Positions 15,158-22,341 of a DNA stretch of 22,341 bases are shown piece by piece (the first letter of the stretch is position 1; every line of letters begins with the position of its first letter). This stretch comes from an uncultured Clostridium sp. (GTDB lineage Bacteria > Bacillota > Clostridia > Lachnospirales > Lachnospiraceae), in contig URUZ01000029.1 of assembly GCA_900551225.1 (NCBI GenBank), positions 1 to 22,341 on the forward strand, given 5' to 3'. The notes under the pieces are model-generated. The model had not been told where the DNA came from, ran no database searches, and saw nothing but the letters and a program-made list of their open reading frames with translations. The position numbers were made by a program, and so were the translations under genes.

Positions 15158-18100
15158 CTATTCTTCTCTTCTTTTCTTACGGTTCATTGTCACATACACA
15201 ATACCCGATATTCCTGCAAAGGCAGCGCTTCCCATGGTAATCAGCGCTCCGGTCCGAAGGCCCTGGGGTTCGTAGGTCAGAACCACTGTGTGGGCGCCCG
15301 CCGCCAGATCCACGCCGATAAAGGTATCAAACAGCTTCCTCGGCGTCACCGGGTTGCCGTCCACCTTGACGCTCCACCCCTTGTCATAGGGGATGCTGGT
15401 GTACATCACACCAGGCGCATCGGCCGCAATATTGCCCTCAATCTCCGTATCCGTCCAACGGGTCACGGTCATTGGGTGCCGGTTCAGACGGTCTGTAACT
15501 TCCTTCAGCCCCTCTGTGCTGAACCGCCACACTTCAGCCTGAAGCTGCATATTGCTGTCATCCTTGGCTTCCAGTGTCACTATCTCGCCTGCGGGGCAGA
15601 TTCCCAGCTCCATCAGATAGCCTCGGTCCAGGTTGTCAAAATTCTTCGTCTCTGTTCCAATCACCGCAGTGACTTCCTTGGTCTTGCGGTTTGTCACGTA
15701 GACATAATACAGCCCGGTCTCCTCCGGTGTGAAGGTCAGCTTACTTCCGGAAGGCACCGTATCACAGGGGACCAGAACTGGCGCTGCATCCAGCACTTTG
15801 CTCAGATCGTTCTGGACAGTGGCCGGGTTGCCGGAATCCAGTATCCAGTTGCTCTCCACATCCTCCGGCAGCATAAAGGCCACAGGCAGAGTATAGAGAT
15901 TCTCATACAGCCAGGTATCGCCTCTTCGGCCTGTAAAGCTCACCAGATCGCTGTTGGTGCGCTCACTGCCGTACAGCCCGTACCTCACAGAGAGAAGGCT
16001 GTCCACAAGGGGCGTGCTTCCCGTTATGCTGTAGGCGTTGGTGGAACTCTCGCAGCCCATGCGGCGGAAGAAGTCCGAAAGGGAGGCATCCGCAGTGGAG
16101 GAAAACAGGGATACAGACGGAAAGTTCATCCACGCGCCGTCATTTTTCGTCTTTCGCTCCACCTTCTCCACACGGTAGAAGGTCTCCGGGTGAATCTCCT
16201 TCATCAGAGCCAGCACATCCTTGTTGTCCTTGGTGTAGGCCGTTCTGCTGGTGGTGGGCACGCTGGTCACCGTGGTATTGACCGCGGCCTCAATGGCTAC
16301 CACAGCCAGCGCCGCCAGGATAATCAGGTCAGTGCCGCGTTTCCGGTTCTGATACAGGTAAATCAGGCCCGCATATAAGGCCAGGAACAGCAGCGCCACA
16401 TAAAATATGGAAAAATGGAACTGCTCGGAATTATTCACCAGCTTTTCCGCCAGGATCACAAATGCTGCTGATCCCCAGAATGCAATCGCCACATGTTTCC
16501 ATGGAGTCACGCCCAGGTACATATACGCCCGGTAACAGATCACAAGCATCAGCGCAATGTAGATGAAGGACTGCCGGCAGGGCAGACTGTTGGGATAGTG
16601 GAATCCATGCCAGATAAAGTTCAGCATATTGGTGGAAAAACTGGCATAAAACAGCACCAGCAGCACGCAGTATACCGCCTTCTCGCGGACAGGAATCTTC
16701 CTGTTTGCCAGGTACAGCAGGAAAAAGAGGAACACTGCCACGCCGCAGTAAATGTTGGGCCAATGGTCCAATCCAATCTCCGTGCCCACATTTCCAATAT
16801 GCCTCGCCAGCATATCAAATATGGAAAAATAGGTACTCAGGCTCTTGGGGAAGTCAAAATTCCCGGATGCCGTGGCCTGCAGCGCATAAATCTCAGGCAG
16901 CAGAACCACCGCCGTCAGGCCCCCTGCCACCAGGGAAAACACTGCAAAGCGCAGACACGCCCCGAAGAAGGCTCCAATGCCCTTGGGCGGATATATCACC
17001 AGCAGCGCCGCAAAATACATCACCATGAAAATACAGATCATGATGGAAATGTAATAGTTGGACAGGATGGACGCGCCCAAGGCAAAGCAGTACAGGAATG
17101 GCTTCTTCTCCCGCACCAGCTGTTCCAGCCCCAGCATAATCAGCGGGAACAGGATAATGCAGTCCAGCCACATGATATTCCAGCTGTAGGCAGCCATATA
17201 CCCGGACAACGCGTAAAAGATTCCGAAGAATCCCACGCCGAAGTCCTGGGTCTTACAATGTCTGCGGAGATACCAGGCAAAACTGAGCCCCGCAAGGCCG
17301 ATCTTTAAGACAATGCCATAGCTCATGAATTCGATAATGTAATTCTTGGGGCACAGTATCAGCAGCCAGTTTAGGGGACTGGCCAGATAGTAGGCATACA
17401 GCGCCGAGAAATTGACGCCCATTCCGATATCCCAGCTGTAGAGCAGGCTGCCGCCCTGGGTCAGCTTGTGCTGGAATTCTGAAAAGAAGGGCGCATACTG
17501 ATGGTACATATCCGTGCGCAGAAAGCTCTCCTCGCCGAAGGGGAAGATTCCCCGCTGGGCAAAAATGATAATCATCACAATCACCGGCACAAAGAACGCT
17601 GCCACCAGCCCGTCGGAGGGCTTTAACAGGCGGAGGGGAGGCTGTGCCTGGGCAGATGAAGCGCTTGGGCGGCGTGGAGTCCGTGGGCGGCTATCCCCGG
17701 AGCGCTGTAATTCAGCTTCTCCCGTACGCTGCAGCCCGGCAGGTTCCTGGAAATCATCGGCATAGCTGTCCTCATAGCCATCCTCATATTCCTCACCGTT
17801 TTCCTCTTCATACGGTTCTGCATACTCCGCAGCCTGAGAATCCTGCAGGTCCTGGCCATCTCCGCCGGCCGGACTATTGTCATTGTATTCATATTCTTCG
17901 TAATTCTGATTCTGCCCATCCTCATAGTCCTCATCCAGCCATTGGATGGGATCAGGGATCAGGGGCTGGGATTCCGGCCTGGGGTTGGGACCTGGCATGG
18001 GGGCGCAGCCCGGCCTAAGTTCATGGCCAGGCCTGGTTCTGCGGCCCGCGCCGGGAACCGCCCCCTCGCCCTGTTGTTCGTCCGTCTCCGGACGTTCTGT

Positions 18101-18226
18101 TTGTCTATTCTGCATTTTCTCTCCAGTCAAATCTTTATCGCTGCCCTGTGGACGCCTGTCAGGCTGGACAATATTTAAAATCTCATCCAGCTCCCGCTCC
18201 ACCCGCTCAACTTCATCCCGATCCAT
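15158..18226 (-). CDS. YfhO-family polytopic membrane protein with acidic N-terminal extension
   Basis: 1022 residues from ATG at 18226, 7 bp after the GtrA-like gene and preceded by AAAGGTG. From about residue 205 it matches the YfhO family: first membrane segment VAAFFVPVIVMIIIF, the loop FLRTDMYHQYAPFFSEF, and about a dozen further segments. A C-terminal extracytoplasmic beta domain follows (GVMYTSIPYDKGWSVKVDG, then LAAGAHTVVLTYEPQGLRTG), and then a last membrane helix with a basic tail. In Bacillus, YfhO takes part in lipoteichoic acid glycosylation with a polyprenyl-sugar system; a GT-C-like role is inferred here. The first ~200 residues are unusual: hydrophilic, rich in Glu, Asp, Tyr, Pro and Gln, and likely disordered and cytoplasmic. 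Confidence 0.9.
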   Translation of the reverse strand: MDRDEVERVERELDEILNIVQPDRRPQGSDKDLTGEKMQNRQTERPETDEQQGEGAVPGAGRRTRPGHELRPGCAPMPGPNPRPESQPLIPDPIQWLDEDYEDGQNQNYEEYEYNDNSPAGGDGQDLQDSQAAEYAEPYEEENGEEYEDGYEDSYADDFQEPAGLQRTGEAELQRSGDSRPRTPRRPSASSAQAQPPLRLLKPSDGLVAAFFVPVIVMIIIFAQRGIFPFGEESFLRTDMYHQYAPFFSEFQHKLTQGGSLLYSWDIGMGVNFSALYAYYLASPLNWLLILCPKNYIIEFMSYGIVLKIGLAGLSFAWYLRRHCKTQDFGVGFFGIFYALSGYMAAYSWNIMWLDCIILFPLIMLGLEQLVREKKPFLYCFALGASILSNYYISIMICIFMVMYFAALLVIYPPKGIGAFFGACLRFAVFSLVAGGLTAVVLLPEIYALQATASGNFDFPKSLSTYFSIFDMLARHIGNVGTEIGLDHWPNIYCGVAVFLFFLLYLANRKIPVREKAVYCVLLVLFYASFSTNMLNFIWHGFHYPNSLPCRQSFIYIALMLVICYRAYMYLGVTPWKHVAIAFWGSAAFVILAEKLVNNSEQFHFSIFYVALLFLALYAGLIYLYQNRKRGTDLIILAALAVVAIEAAVNTTVTSVPTTSRTAYTKDNKDVLALMKEIHPETFYRVEKVERKTKNDGAWMNFPSVSLFSSTADASLSDFFRRMGCESSTNAYSITGSTPLVDSLLSVRYGLYGSERTNSDLVSFTGRRGDTWLYENLYTLPVAFMLPEDVESNWILDSGNPATVQNDLSKVLDAAPVLVPCDTVPSGSKLTFTPEETGLYYVYVTNRKTKEVTAVIGTETKNFDNLDRGYLMELGICPAGEIVTLEAKDDSNMQLQAEVWRFSTEGLKEVTDRLNRHPMTVTRWTDTEIEGNIAADAPGVMYTSIPYDKGWSVKVDGNPVTPRKLFDTFIGVDLAAGAHTVVLTYEPQGLRTGALITMGSAAFAGISGIVYVTMNRKKRREE

Positions 18227-18233
18227 GGCAGTT

Positions 18234-18671
18234 TCACCTTTCTTCACTGGTTGTTTTCTTAAAGATCCACAGCTTGCTGAATACATAGTTCAGGACAAGG
18301 TTCACTGCTGAAACTGCTCCCTTGCAGAGCATCTCAAACAGAAAACTCCTGCCTCCGCCCAGCCAGACCAGCCCGACCATCATAGCCCAGGTAAGAACCC
18401 CCGAAAATGCACGGGCTGCCACAAATGTTCCCACCTCACGGGTCAGATACACCGGTCTGAAATTAAAGTTCCTAAACACGATCAGCTTATTCACCACATA
18501 GGCAAACAGTACGGCCGCTGCCCATGAAAGGGCCTGGGCCAGCGCCACATCCGCATTGGCCCTGCGCAGCGCAGCGTAGGTCAAAAAGTCCACCAGCGTT
18601 GTCAGCACACCGCAGATCACATAACTGACCGTCTCGTAATTAAAGCATTTATCCCATATTCTACGTATCAT
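18234..18671 (-). CDS. GtrA-like small membrane protein
   Basis: 145 residues from ATG at 18671, with AGGTG 5-6 nt upstream; a GTG at 18704 is the alternative. There are four membrane segments: VSYVICGVLTTLVDFLTYAAL, ALSWAAAVLFAYVVNKLIVF, FVAARAFSGVLTWAMMVGLVWL and LCKGAVSAVNLVLNYVFSKLWIF. The last one carries the N-Y-x-x-S/K-x-x-x-F ending typical of GtrA/DPMS-type proteins. These are thought to flip or accept polyprenyl-phosphate-linked sugars. It lies directly before the YfhO gene, so a joint role in decorating a cell-envelope polymer with sugars is likely. Confidence 0.88.
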   Translation of the reverse strand: MIRRIWDKCFNYETVSYVICGVLTTLVDFLTYAALRRANADVALAQALSWAAAVLFAYVVNKLIVFRNFNFRPVYLTREVGTFVAARAFSGVLTWAMMVGLVWLGGGRSFLFEMLCKGAVSAVNLVLNYVFSKLWIFKKTTSEER

Positions 18672-18715
18672 TTTACACCTGAAATTCCTGTTTATTTTTT
18701 GCACATATCGCTACT

Positions 18716-18744
18716 ATTGTAGTATAGCATTTGAAAAAAGTAAA
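18716..18744 (-). promoter_or_regulatory. Candidate promoter of the GtrA-YfhO-argH operon
   Basis: On the minus strand TTTACT (18744-18739), 17 bp, TACAAT (18721-18716). The start would be near 18709, about 38 nt before the GtrA start. It begins immediately downstream of the apbE terminator. Confidence 0.55.
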
Positions 18745-18745
18745 G

Positions 18746-18770
18746 AAAAAACGCCTTTAACGGCGCTTTT
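18746..18770 (-). terminator. Intrinsic terminator after apbE (bidirectional form)
   Basis: Minus strand CGCC, loop GTTAAA, GGCG, then six Ts. The plus strand also ends in a C plus a T run. The stem is short but GC-only with U-tracts on both sides. It lies about 60 bp past the apbE stop. Confidence 0.65.
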
Positions 18771-18827
18771 TAGTTGCGATTCGCAAATACTATCCCATGA
18801 GTCGTTTTTTATGAATGATAAGGGCGG

Positions 18828-19877
18828 CTAAGGTACAAAGTCCGGGTCCAGGAAATCGGCGGCCCCCTCAGAATAATGCAGCTGCCCGTCCTCTGTGATA
18901 AAGATTCCGTAGACTCCATCCATGGAATCCAGCAGCGCTGTCCCCTTATCCAGCCCCAGTGCAAAGCAGGTGGTGCTCAGTCCGTCGCCGTCCACCGACT
19001 CCCTGGAGATGATGGAAACCTGCACCAGGCCATTCTCATAGGGATATCCGGTTCTGGGGTTCAAAATATGGTGGTAGTTCACCCCGTCTTTCACAAAATG
19101 CCGCTCATACACGCCAGAGGACACCACAGACATGTCCCGGATATTCAGAGCTGCCACCGGCTCCGAGCGGTCTGCAAAGGGACGCTGCAGCCCGATCTTA
19201 AAGGGCTGGCCATCGGGCCGCTCCCCCAGGCACAGCACATTCCCGCCCAGATTGATCACCGCGCTGGTAACACCGTTCTCCTGCAAATACTCCTTCATGC
19301 GGTCCGCGATAAAGCCCTTGGCAATGGCTCCCAGGTCCACCCGCACATCATCCCGGGTAAACTCCACCTGGTTCCCATCCACTTTAACCGCCTGATAATC
19401 CACCTTATCCACATCCGCCCGTATCTTATCCGCATCTGGAACCTGCGGATCAGCTGCCTTGAAATCCCACAGGGAGGTCAACGGCTCCACCGTGATGTCA
19501 AAAGCCCCCTCCGACATCCGGCAGTATTCCAGCCCCCGGGCGATGACCCTGGCTGTGACCGGAGATACCTCCATATGCTCTGTTCCCGGCTTCCTGTTAT
19601 TGATAGCGCTGATCTCGCTGGTGTCAATGGTTTTGCTCAGCAGCTGCTCATACTGCCTGCACAGATCCATACTGCCCTGAAGCACGTCCTTTGTCTTTTG
19701 GGGAAATATATGCTTGCTGCCGTACACAGTCACCGTCACATATGTGTCCAGCAGAAAAGACGACTGGCTCACAGGCTGCCCTCCCATCTGGGCACAGCCT
19801 GTCAAACCAGCCGTACAAATCATCAACATTATCATCCACAATCCAGCCATGCGGCCATATCTGCTCATTCTCTTCAT
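18828..19877 (-). CDS. apbE: FAD:protein FMN transferase, lipoprotein (ApbE)
   Basis: 349 residues. It attaches FMN covalently to Thr/Ser of flavoproteins such as Rnf/Nqr subunits, on the outer side of the membrane. The N-terminus is a lipoprotein signal peptide with lipobox LTGC (Cys28). Family motifs: FLLDTYVTVTVYG, GAFDITVEPLTSLWDF, VDLGAIAKGFIADRM (~180-194), INLGGNVLCLG (~208-218), YHHILNPRTGYP (~268-279) and the metal-binding region VDGDGLSTTCFALG (~295-308). ATG at 19877 has only a weak ribosome site; ATG at 19868 is an alternative. It lies 75 bp after the aminotransferase gene and ends before a hairpin terminator. No flavoprotein target gene is visible nearby. Confidence 0.95.
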   Translation of the reverse strand: MKRMSRYGRMAGLWMIMLMICTAGLTGCAQMGGQPVSQSSFLLDTYVTVTVYGSKHIFPQKTKDVLQGSMDLCRQYEQLLSKTIDTSEISAINNRKPGTEHMEVSPVTARVIARGLEYCRMSEGAFDITVEPLTSLWDFKAADPQVPDADKIRADVDKVDYQAVKVDGNQVEFTRDDVRVDLGAIAKGFIADRMKEYLQENGVTSAVINLGGNVLCLGERPDGQPFKIGLQRPFADRSEPVAALNIRDMSVVSSGVYERHFVKDGVNYHHILNPRTGYPYENGLVQVSIISRESVDGDGLSTTCFALGLDKGTALLDSMDGVYGIFITEDGQLHYSEGAADFLDPDFVP

Positions 19878-19926
19878 GTGAACATTCTAGCACCGGCATT
19901 TCCAAAAGTCAAGGCAGGTCCCCGGT

Positions 19927-19952
19927 CTGCCTCGATTCCCTGCCTCGATTCC
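19927..19952. repeat. Tandem 13-bp repeat between aminotransferase and apbE
   Basis: CTGCCTCGATTCC is present twice head to tail, directly next to the aminotransferase stop codon. It is likely a small replication-slippage duplication. Confidence 0.6.
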
Positions 19953-20789
19953 CTACCTTGTCTCCGTCAGGAATTCCTCCTCCAGCGCGCTCTGGAGCCG
20001 TCCGAGAAGCTGAGCCGCCCTGCCTCCCACGGGCCTGCCGTCTACCTCACAGGCCGACAGGCAGAATTTACTGGAGGAGCTGACCAGCACCTCGTCGGCA
20101 TCCATCAGCTCCGCCAGGGTAAAGGGCCGCTCATCCACCGGAATCCCCAGGTTCTCGCACATGCGGATAATGTGGGCCCTGGCAATGCCGGGCAGAATCA
20201 GATTATCAAGGGGCGCAGTGATCAGCGTACCGCCCTTTATAATGTGGCAGTTGCTGTGGGCACACTCCGTCACCCTGTCTCCCCGGTGGAACACCACCTC
20301 CTGACAGCCTGCCTCCAGGGCCTGCTGCGAGGCCATAACACTGGGAATCAGGTTCAAGGTCTTGATGTTGCAGTGGAAGAAACGGGTGTCCTCCAGGGTG
20401 ATCAGGCGGATCTTCTCCGCCAGCTGTGGCGCCGGCGCCGGCTTAATCATCACCCACAGATTGCCCGGCCCGTCGGTGAACTCGTGGGCCCGCATACCTG
20501 TTCCCCTGGTCACCTGGTAATATACAAACAGATCCCCTGAATCCAGCTTTTTCACCAGATCACAGATCAGCTGCTTAAACTCTGCCTTGTTACAGGGCAG
20601 CTGAATCTTCAGCAGGCCTGCATTTCTGAAAAACCGGTCTATGTGTTCGTCGATGGCGAATATCCTGTAGTTGCGGCACGGACCCGCATCGTACACCCCA
20701 TCCCCAAAATAGCATACCCGGTCATTCATGGGGATCATCATTTTATCAGCTTCATCGAACCTTCCATTATAATATCCAAGTGTCTTCAT
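19953..20789 (-). CDS. PLP class IV aminotransferase, D-alanine aminotransferase-like
   Basis: 278 residues, ATG at 20789 with AAGGAG about 8 nt upstream. Fold-type IV marks: YYNGRF near the start, DRVCYFGDGVYD (~23-34), the PLP lysine Lys143 in CNIKTLNLIPSVMA, Glu175 in RVTECAHSNCHIIKGG, and LILPGIARAHII (~200). The lysine context and length fit D-amino acid aminotransferase or the BCAT/ADC-lyase group; the R-x-x-AHEF stretch (~97-104) resembles D-alanine aminotransferase. It would interconvert D-alanine and D-glutamate or similar, feeding peptidoglycan. It is 23 bp downstream of the Lrp-type regulator gene and presumably controlled by it. Substrate specificity is not certain. Confidence 0.85.
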   Translation of the reverse strand: MKTLGYYNGRFDEADKMMIPMNDRVCYFGDGVYDAGPCRNYRIFAIDEHIDRFFRNAGLLKIQLPCNKAEFKQLICDLVKKLDSGDLFVYYQVTRGTGMRAHEFTDGPGNLWVMIKPAPAPQLAEKIRLITLEDTRFFHCNIKTLNLIPSVMASQQALEAGCQEVVFHRGDRVTECAHSNCHIIKGGTLITAPLDNLILPGIARAHIIRMCENLGIPVDERPFTLAELMDADEVLVSSSSKFCLSACEVDGRPVGGRAAQLLGRLQSALEEEFLTETR

Positions 20790-20812
20790 CCTATTTCTCC
20801 TTAAGCATCTGT

Positions 20813-21271
20813 TTAGTCCTTAACTTCCCCGGTGATAGCGGAAAGGGTATTCTTGATTTCCTTCAGCACAAAATGTGTCCTGGTGGCTGATACGCCCGGC
20901 GTACTTTTAATGGTTCGGTGAATCCTCTCCAGCTCATCCGAGGAGGCGCAGGATATCTTCAGCACAAAGTCATAGTCCCCGGTCAGATAATAGCAGTCCA
21001 GGATATTGGGATGCTGCATGATCACTTCTATAAAGTCGTCATGATATCTGGGATGTTCCAGGCTGATCTCCATCAGCGCCGTCACATCATTCCCCATGGT
21101 CTTGGCATCCACCACCACAGTGTAGCCCTTGATCAGCCCTGATTCTTCCATTTTCTTGATCCGGTCCAGCACAGCTGACACCGACAGATGGATCTTCTTG
21201 CCTATCTCCGATGCAGTTTCACGCCCGTTATCCTTTAAAATCTGTAGGATTTTGTAGTCCATGTTATCCAT
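20813..21271 (-). CDS. Lrp/AsnC-family transcriptional regulator
   Basis: 152 residues from ATG at 21271, chosen because GAGGAAG sits just upstream; the longer frame to 21361 runs through a structured leader. The N-terminal helix-turn-helix is MDYKILQILKDNGRETASEIGKKIHLSVSAVLDRIKKMEESGLIKGY. A C-terminal RAM domain binds amino acids (ALMEISLEHPRYHDDFIEVIMQHPNILDCYYLTGDYDFVLKI). Proteins of this family form octamers or dimers and sense amino acids. Its position directly before an aminotransferase suggests local control of amino-acid turnover. Confidence 0.93.
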   Translation of the reverse strand: MDNMDYKILQILKDNGRETASEIGKKIHLSVSAVLDRIKKMEESGLIKGYTVVVDAKTMGNDVTALMEISLEHPRYHDDFIEVIMQHPNILDCYYLTGDYDFVLKISCASSDELERIHRTIKSTPGVSATRTHFVLKEIKNTLSAITGEVKD

Positions 21272-21306
21272 AAAACTTCCTCGCTTCGTTGTCCTTTTCT
21301 TGTCAA

Positions 21307-21415
21307 TATTCACAGCCAGTGCTACGGTGCGAAACGGCATCTTTTTGCCGTTTCTGTGCATCGCGCAGCGTGTTGCTGTTCGCAGGACTGCGCTTTTGGG
21401 CAGGACTGTGAATAG
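21307..21415. repeat. Nested inverted repeats in the leader of the Lrp-type gene
   Basis: The outer arms TATTCACAG (21307-21315) and CTGTGAATA (21407-21415) are exact inverses; flanks GTCAA and GTTAC extend the similarity. An inner hairpin pairs GAAACGGCA (21331-21339) with TGCCGTTTC (21346-21354). The element is about 110 bp, has no confident gene, and could be a small dispersed (MITE/REP-like) element or a structured leader. Confidence 0.6.
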
Positions 21416-21441
21416 TAACCTTTTCTTTTGTCAGTGAATGT

Positions 21442-21447
21442 ATTATA
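21442..21447 (-). promoter_or_regulatory. -10 element candidate for the Lrp-aminotransferase operon
   Basis: A perfect TATAAT on the minus strand, with only a weak -35 upstream. It would give a leader of roughly 160 nt containing the nested inverted repeats. It lies in the 269-bp region shared with the divergent LysR gene. Confidence 0.4.
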
Positions 21448-21540
21448 ATTGGAACAGTTGTTTACAAATGCTTACCACTCCCCTGAACGCAGTGACGGGG
21501 ACTTTCCTAATTATATCACACTTTTTTCGGGAGTTACACT

Positions 21541-22341
21541 ATGAATCTATCTTATTTAAAATATGCAGTTGAGGTGGAGAAAACCGGCTCCATCACAAAG
21601 GCGGCCCAGAATTTCTATATGAACCAGCCGCATTTGAGCAAAATCATCCGGGAATTGGAGCGGGATCTGGGAAGTCCCATCTTCGACCGCACCAGCCGCG
21701 GCATGGTTCCCACCAAACGCGGAGAAGAATTCCTGCGCTATGCCAAGGCCATCATGGTACAGGAGGAGCAGATCGAGGCCCTCTGCCAGGCGGACGGGGA
21801 GCGCTCGCTGAACATCAGCATCTCCGTCCCCCGTGCCACCTATATCTCCTATGTATTCTCCTCCTATATGAGAGAACTGGCGGACTGCCCTGCTATGAAG
21901 GTCAATTATCTGGAGACAAACTCCAGGGATACCATCCGAGGTGTTTCCTCCAAGTCATTTGACTTGGGCATCATCCGCTGCCAGTCCCTCTATGCCCCCT
22001 ATTATCAGAAAATGCTTCAGGATGAGAATCTGGAAAGCCAGGAGCTCTGGGAGTTTTCCTGCAATCTGCTGATGTCAGAGAACCACCCTTTGGCCGGCAA
22101 GGAACAGCTGACTTACCTGGACCTGACGGATTACATTGAGCTGGTCCAGGGAGATATCCAGACCCCCTCCTTTACCTTTGAGACCGAGGGCTCCCCCTCC
22201 ATGGTAGGCAAGTCCAGGAAATCCATCTCCATCTACGACAGGGGCAGCCAGTTCGAGCTGCTTCAGCAGCTTCCCCAGTCTTACATGTGGATCTCGCCGG
22301 TGCCCAGCCAGACTGCCGCCGCCTTAGGGCTGGTACAGCGG
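21541..22341 (+). CDS. LysR-family transcriptional regulator (C-terminus beyond window)
   Basis: 267 residues are visible from ATG at 21541, with a CGGGAG ribosome site 7-8 nt upstream; the frame stays open to the right edge. The N-terminal winged helix is classical: YLKYAVEVEKTGSITKAAQNFYMNQPHLSKIIRELERDLG, followed by FDRTSRGMVPTKRGEEFL. The effector domain begins near residue 90 (SLNISISVPRATYISYVFSSYM) and continues with FDLGIIRCQ and LLMSENHPLAG. The inducer cannot be told. It is divergent from the Lrp-type gene with a 269-bp shared region, the usual place for a LysR operator, but I did not identify a clear T-N11-A site. Confidence 0.92.
   Translation, partial: MNLSYLKYAVEVEKTGSITKAAQNFYMNQPHLSKIIRELERDLGSPIFDRTSRGMVPTKRGEEFLRYAKAIMVQEEQIEALCQADGERSLNISISVPRATYISYVFSSYMRELADCPAMKVNYLETNSRDTIRGVSSKSFDLGIIRCQSLYAPYYQKMLQDENLESQELWEFSCNLLMSENHPLAGKEQLTYLDLTDYIELVQGDIQTPSFTFETEGSPSMVGKSRKSISIYDRGSQFELLQQLPQSYMWISPVPSQTAAALGLVQR

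Noticed and set aside
15290..16378. A 362-residue plus-strand frame opposite the YfhO gene
   Set aside because: It has shadow-frame composition, no ribosome site and no recognisable domain; the minus-strand YfhO frame is clearly real.
18876..20540. A 554-residue plus-strand reading frame opposite apbE and the aminotransferase
   Set aside because: It is antisense to two well recognised genes, is rich in His, Gln and Pro as expected for a shadow frame, and has no family marks.
21272..21361. N-terminal extension of the Lrp-type regulator up to 21361
   Set aside because: The extension is encoded by the inverted-repeat leader, has no ribosome site, and the family begins at the MDNMDYKIL start.

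Overview
The window looks like chromosomal DNA from an anaerobic gut Firmicute, most likely a Lachnospiraceae / Clostridium cluster XIVa member (Enterocloster-like). This is inferred from strong AGGAGG-type ribosome binding sites, moderate GC, a GldA/F/G-type ABC exporter with a DUF4340 protein, a YfhO/GtrA pair, a Crp/Fnr-like regulator and cell-wall repeat proteins. The species call is an inference, not a search result.

Positions 1-7856 hold the most interesting part. A four-gene minus-strand operon encodes only exported or envelope proteins: a transglutaminase-like protein, a protein with two 3D (double-psi barrel) domains, a cell-wall-binding repeat protein, and a large surface protein that runs off the left edge (beta-helix region, InlB-type repeat and further repeats). 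Upstream of this operon is a DNA segment of about 200 bp bounded by perfect 26-bp inverted repeats (6748-6773 and 6976-7001). Each repeat has the TACAACA-N12-TGTTGTA form of a tyrosine-recombinase core site. A tyrosine recombinase with all six catalytic residues lies directly beside it, and its last codons and stop codon are written inside the right repeat. The segment carries a sigma-A-like promoter that now points away from the operon. Inversion would aim it at the operon with a leader of about 80 nt. I read this as a self-contained phase-variable (ON/OFF) switch for cell-surface remodelling, captured here in the OFF orientation.

Positions 7857-8169 form a divergent regulatory region with tandem 11-bp repeats, a terminator-like hairpin on the recombinase strand, a 10-bp inverted repeat and overlapping candidate promoters. 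Positions 8170-12484 are a plus-strand ABC export operon (ATPase, ABC-2 permease, GldG-like protein, DUF4340 protein), followed by a GNAT acetyltransferase whose 3' end contains a 30-bp palindrome.

Positions 13018-18671 are on the minus strand: GtrA-like protein, a YfhO membrane protein with an unusual acidic N-terminal extension, argininosuccinate lyase, and a Crp/Fnr-family regulator. The regulator has its own promoter inside the end of argH and a perfect palindromic operator candidate. Positions 18828-21271 are a minus-strand group: Lrp/AsnC regulator, class IV (D-amino-acid-type) aminotransferase and the lipoprotein ApbE. It starts from a structured leader and ends in a hairpin terminator. 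A divergent LysR-family regulator (partial) fills the right edge. No tRNA, rRNA, CRISPR array or insertion sequence was recognised.
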